A DNA stretch of 64,000 nucleotides from Agelas oroides (Eukaryota > Porifera > Demospongiae > Agelasida > Agelasidae): contig OX422188.1 in the NCBI GenBank assembly GCA_949130485.1, forward strand, positions 9,899,443 through 9,963,442, written 5' to 3'. The notes under the pieces were generated by a model. It worked only from the letters and a program-made list of their open reading frames with translations, did no database searches and was not told the origin of the DNA. Below are positions 62,501 to 64,000 of this stretch, in pieces; position 1 is the first letter of the stretch; every line of letters begins with the position of its first letter. The position numbers and the translations under genes are program-made.

Positions 62501-64000
62501 TCATCAGCATATTAACCGCACCCCAAGATCCTCACGGAAGGTTAGTGCTGCAGGTTTACCTTGGCTCAAACACTTTAGAGTTCAGTGCTATACGTAGGTA
62601 AAATGTTTGGGGTGTAATAGCCCCTGCAAAAATTCCCCATTTACAATACTACGAATGCCTGTTCTCCATCACTGCCTGCTCTCATCAGCACCTTACCAAA
62701 CAAAGTTACTGGTTACTCTAGGTACTAATTATCACTTCATAGGTCGTTAGAACCTGACAGAGTGTGGCCAACTAACTGCCACACTGGCTGGCTTCTGTAT
62801 CAGTCATATGACTGACCCCTGACCTCTGTACATGGCCACAAGAAAGTGATGGTGACATGTTCACCAGCACAAGTGTGTGTGTAACTTTGTGGAGTGGATG
62901 TGTGTGTGTGTTTTGAGATTTCACTCAAAGGACAAATAAGTAGAAAGACCTGGTTTACTGGAATACTCCATCCTTTGGTTCTCCCTTCCTCCTTCTCCCT
63001 CACTCCTTCCCTGTCTCTCCCTCCCTTCCTCCTTCTCCCTCACTCCTTCCCTTTCTCTCCCTCCCTTCATCCTTCTCCCTCACTCCCTGTCTCTCCCTCC
63101 CTTCCTCCCTCCCTTGTTCCCTCCTCAGGCATTCGATCCCTCCAGTGCATTCTCCTCAAAATCTGTCTCCTGCTCGGCGTCACACTTTACACTGGTGTTG
63201 AGTTCCTTGAGATCCTGGAGCCAGATGAGACGAGAGGGTGGCGTGCAAGGGTGGGCCAACAACTGATGGCTAGTAGCACTGTCCAGCTTTTCTGTAGTGG
63301 GGACTGGGAATGGTGTTGCTTCTTGCATCAGTTTAACTGTTTCTAGTAGAACCTCTATAAAGAGTATGCCTCCTCCCTCATCCTCTCTCCCTTCCTCCTC
63401 TCTCTACCTCTCTTACTCCCTCTCCCCCCTCACTTCCTTCCTCACAGGTCAGCCCTGATGACCACCCAGCAGCCAACTTTGAATTTGATGTCTTGATCGG
63501 TGCAGATGGTCGCAGGAGCACCATACCAGGGTTTGATCGGAAGGAACTGCGAGGGAAATTGGCGCTAGCGATCACTGCGAACTTTATCAACTACTTTACG
63601 CGAGATGAAGCTGGAGTTGAGGAGATCAGCGGAGTGGCTTTCATCTTCAACCAAAAGTTCTTTAAGGTGGGGTGTGTGGTGAGTGTGAGAGGGTTGGAGG
63701 GAGAGGTAGTGAGTGGCAGATGTGAGGGGTTGTTGGAGGTAGTGAGTGGCAGGTGTGAGGGGTTGGAGGAGGGGTTGGTGAGTTATGGGGGTGTGTTGGT
63801 GTGGTGCAGGCGATGGTAGGCAGCAAAGGTAGTGCTGATACAAGCAGAGACCTTGCTTATGCTCTCTCCCTCACACACATCTCCCCTACACCCAGGATCT
63901 CAAGGCAGACACGGACATTGACCTTGAGAACATTGTCTACTATAAAGATGACACTCACTACTTTGTCATGACCGCCAAGAAGGACAGCCTGCTCAGGAAA
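59520..64000 (+). CDS. MICAL: MICAL flavoprotein monooxygenase, 5' part (runs off window)
   Basis: Exons 59520-60036, 63129-63250, 63448-63666 and 63896 to beyond 64000, phases 1,0,0. MICALs are FAD-dependent enzymes that oxidise actin methionines and disassemble filaments. Residues ~1-85 are the N-terminal helical part. The FAD-binding motif [18 protein letters not shown] starts near residue 113, with an acidic-then-basic end of beta 2 in [42 protein letters not shown], the second FAD motif [42 protein letters not shown] and [22 protein letters not shown] follow in family order. The start [11 protein letters not shown] is the first ATG. The calponin-homology, LIM and C-terminal parts lie outside. 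Intron 1 (about 3.1 kb) contains a 36-bp minisatellite. Confidence 0.95.
60556..60785. repeat. 36-bp tandem array, about 6.5 units, in MICAL intron 1
   Basis: Units gctctgctaccatctgagcg plus tatgtggagtccacaa, with subtypes (gcatatgtggtg, gcctgtgtggtg). 36 is a multiple of three, so several frames stay open on both strands and mimic repeat proteins. Confidence 0.95.
61241..61320. mobile_element. Foldback element copy, 80 bp
   Basis: ctagcctcattcccaggctt at the left and agcctgggaatgaggctag at the right are inverted; AT-rich centre. Confidence 0.85.
61885..62170. repeat. Degenerate direct repeats in MICAL intron 1
   Basis: Three copies of tagt(a/g)(g)taaactgtat followed by ttgttgtg(a/g)gtta lie about 120-140 bp apart. 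Their origin is unknown. Confidence 0.6.
63670..63810. repeat. 32-35 bp degenerate tandem repeat just downstream of a MICAL donor
   Basis: Units of gagtggcagatgtgaggggtt(g)gagg(t)agt follow donor AAG|GTGGGG at 63666/63667. They include several GGTAGTGAG / GGTGAGTG strings that resemble donors, but no exon sequence is copied. Confidence 0.7.

Overview
This is animal nuclear DNA. The coding evidence is intron-rich genes with GT-AG junctions whose phases fit, animal-type families (an ETS factor, MICAL, a tyrosine-kinase-like kinase) and a ciliary dynein-assembly gene. My best guess is an early-branching metazoan, probably a sponge. That rests on a divergent HRDLTARN/DLG kinase of a kind I associate with expanded sponge families, on very short intergenic gaps and on general protein divergence. 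It is an inference, not a proof.

Left part (1-22981, minus strand). A divergent protein kinase leaves the window at base 1. Next is a complete 20-exon DNAI7 (CASC1/CFAP94) gene of about 746 codons, rebuilt exon by exon from 22981 down to 1741 with every phase matching. Its introns carry almost all of the repeat DNA here: (CA)n runs, GA-rich tracts, poly-G and tandem arrays with units of 49, 44, 50 and 60 bp, plus a 223-bp duplication. DNAI7 is head-to-head with an intronless MIPEP gene (23175-25367, plus). The 193-bp gap between their start codons holds an RFX-type X-box.

Middle (25592-50468, mostly minus). It holds an unrecognised 114-aa SP-motif protein, a CpG-rich stretch with TTAGGG-like repeats, a 7-coding-exon ETS factor of the ELF/ESE kind (27414-31169), and a 7-exon ELOVL fatty-acid elongase (34783-50468) with minisatellites, foldback elements and MITE-like elements in its introns.

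Right part (50799-64000, plus). An intronless four-TM protein with pannexin/LRRC8-like layout is divergent from ELOVL across 330 bp. It is followed by a 6-exon gene of unknown family with an acidic tail, a two-exon AT-hook plus CENP-B/pogo-type DNA-binding protein, an intronless rhodanese plus dual-specificity pseudophosphatase (STYXL1-like), and the 5' four exons of MICAL, which runs off the right edge.

Most unusual points. (1) Two unrelated genes, DNAI7 and the elongase, each carry a minisatellite directly downstream of an exon, whose repeat unit contains the end of that exon plus its 5' splice site: 17 donor copies in one and 5 in the other. (2) A pannexin/LRRC8-like channel protein without leucine-rich repeats appears in what may be a sponge. 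(3) Short perfect foldback elements with TAGCCTCGTTCCCAGGC ends are very abundant.
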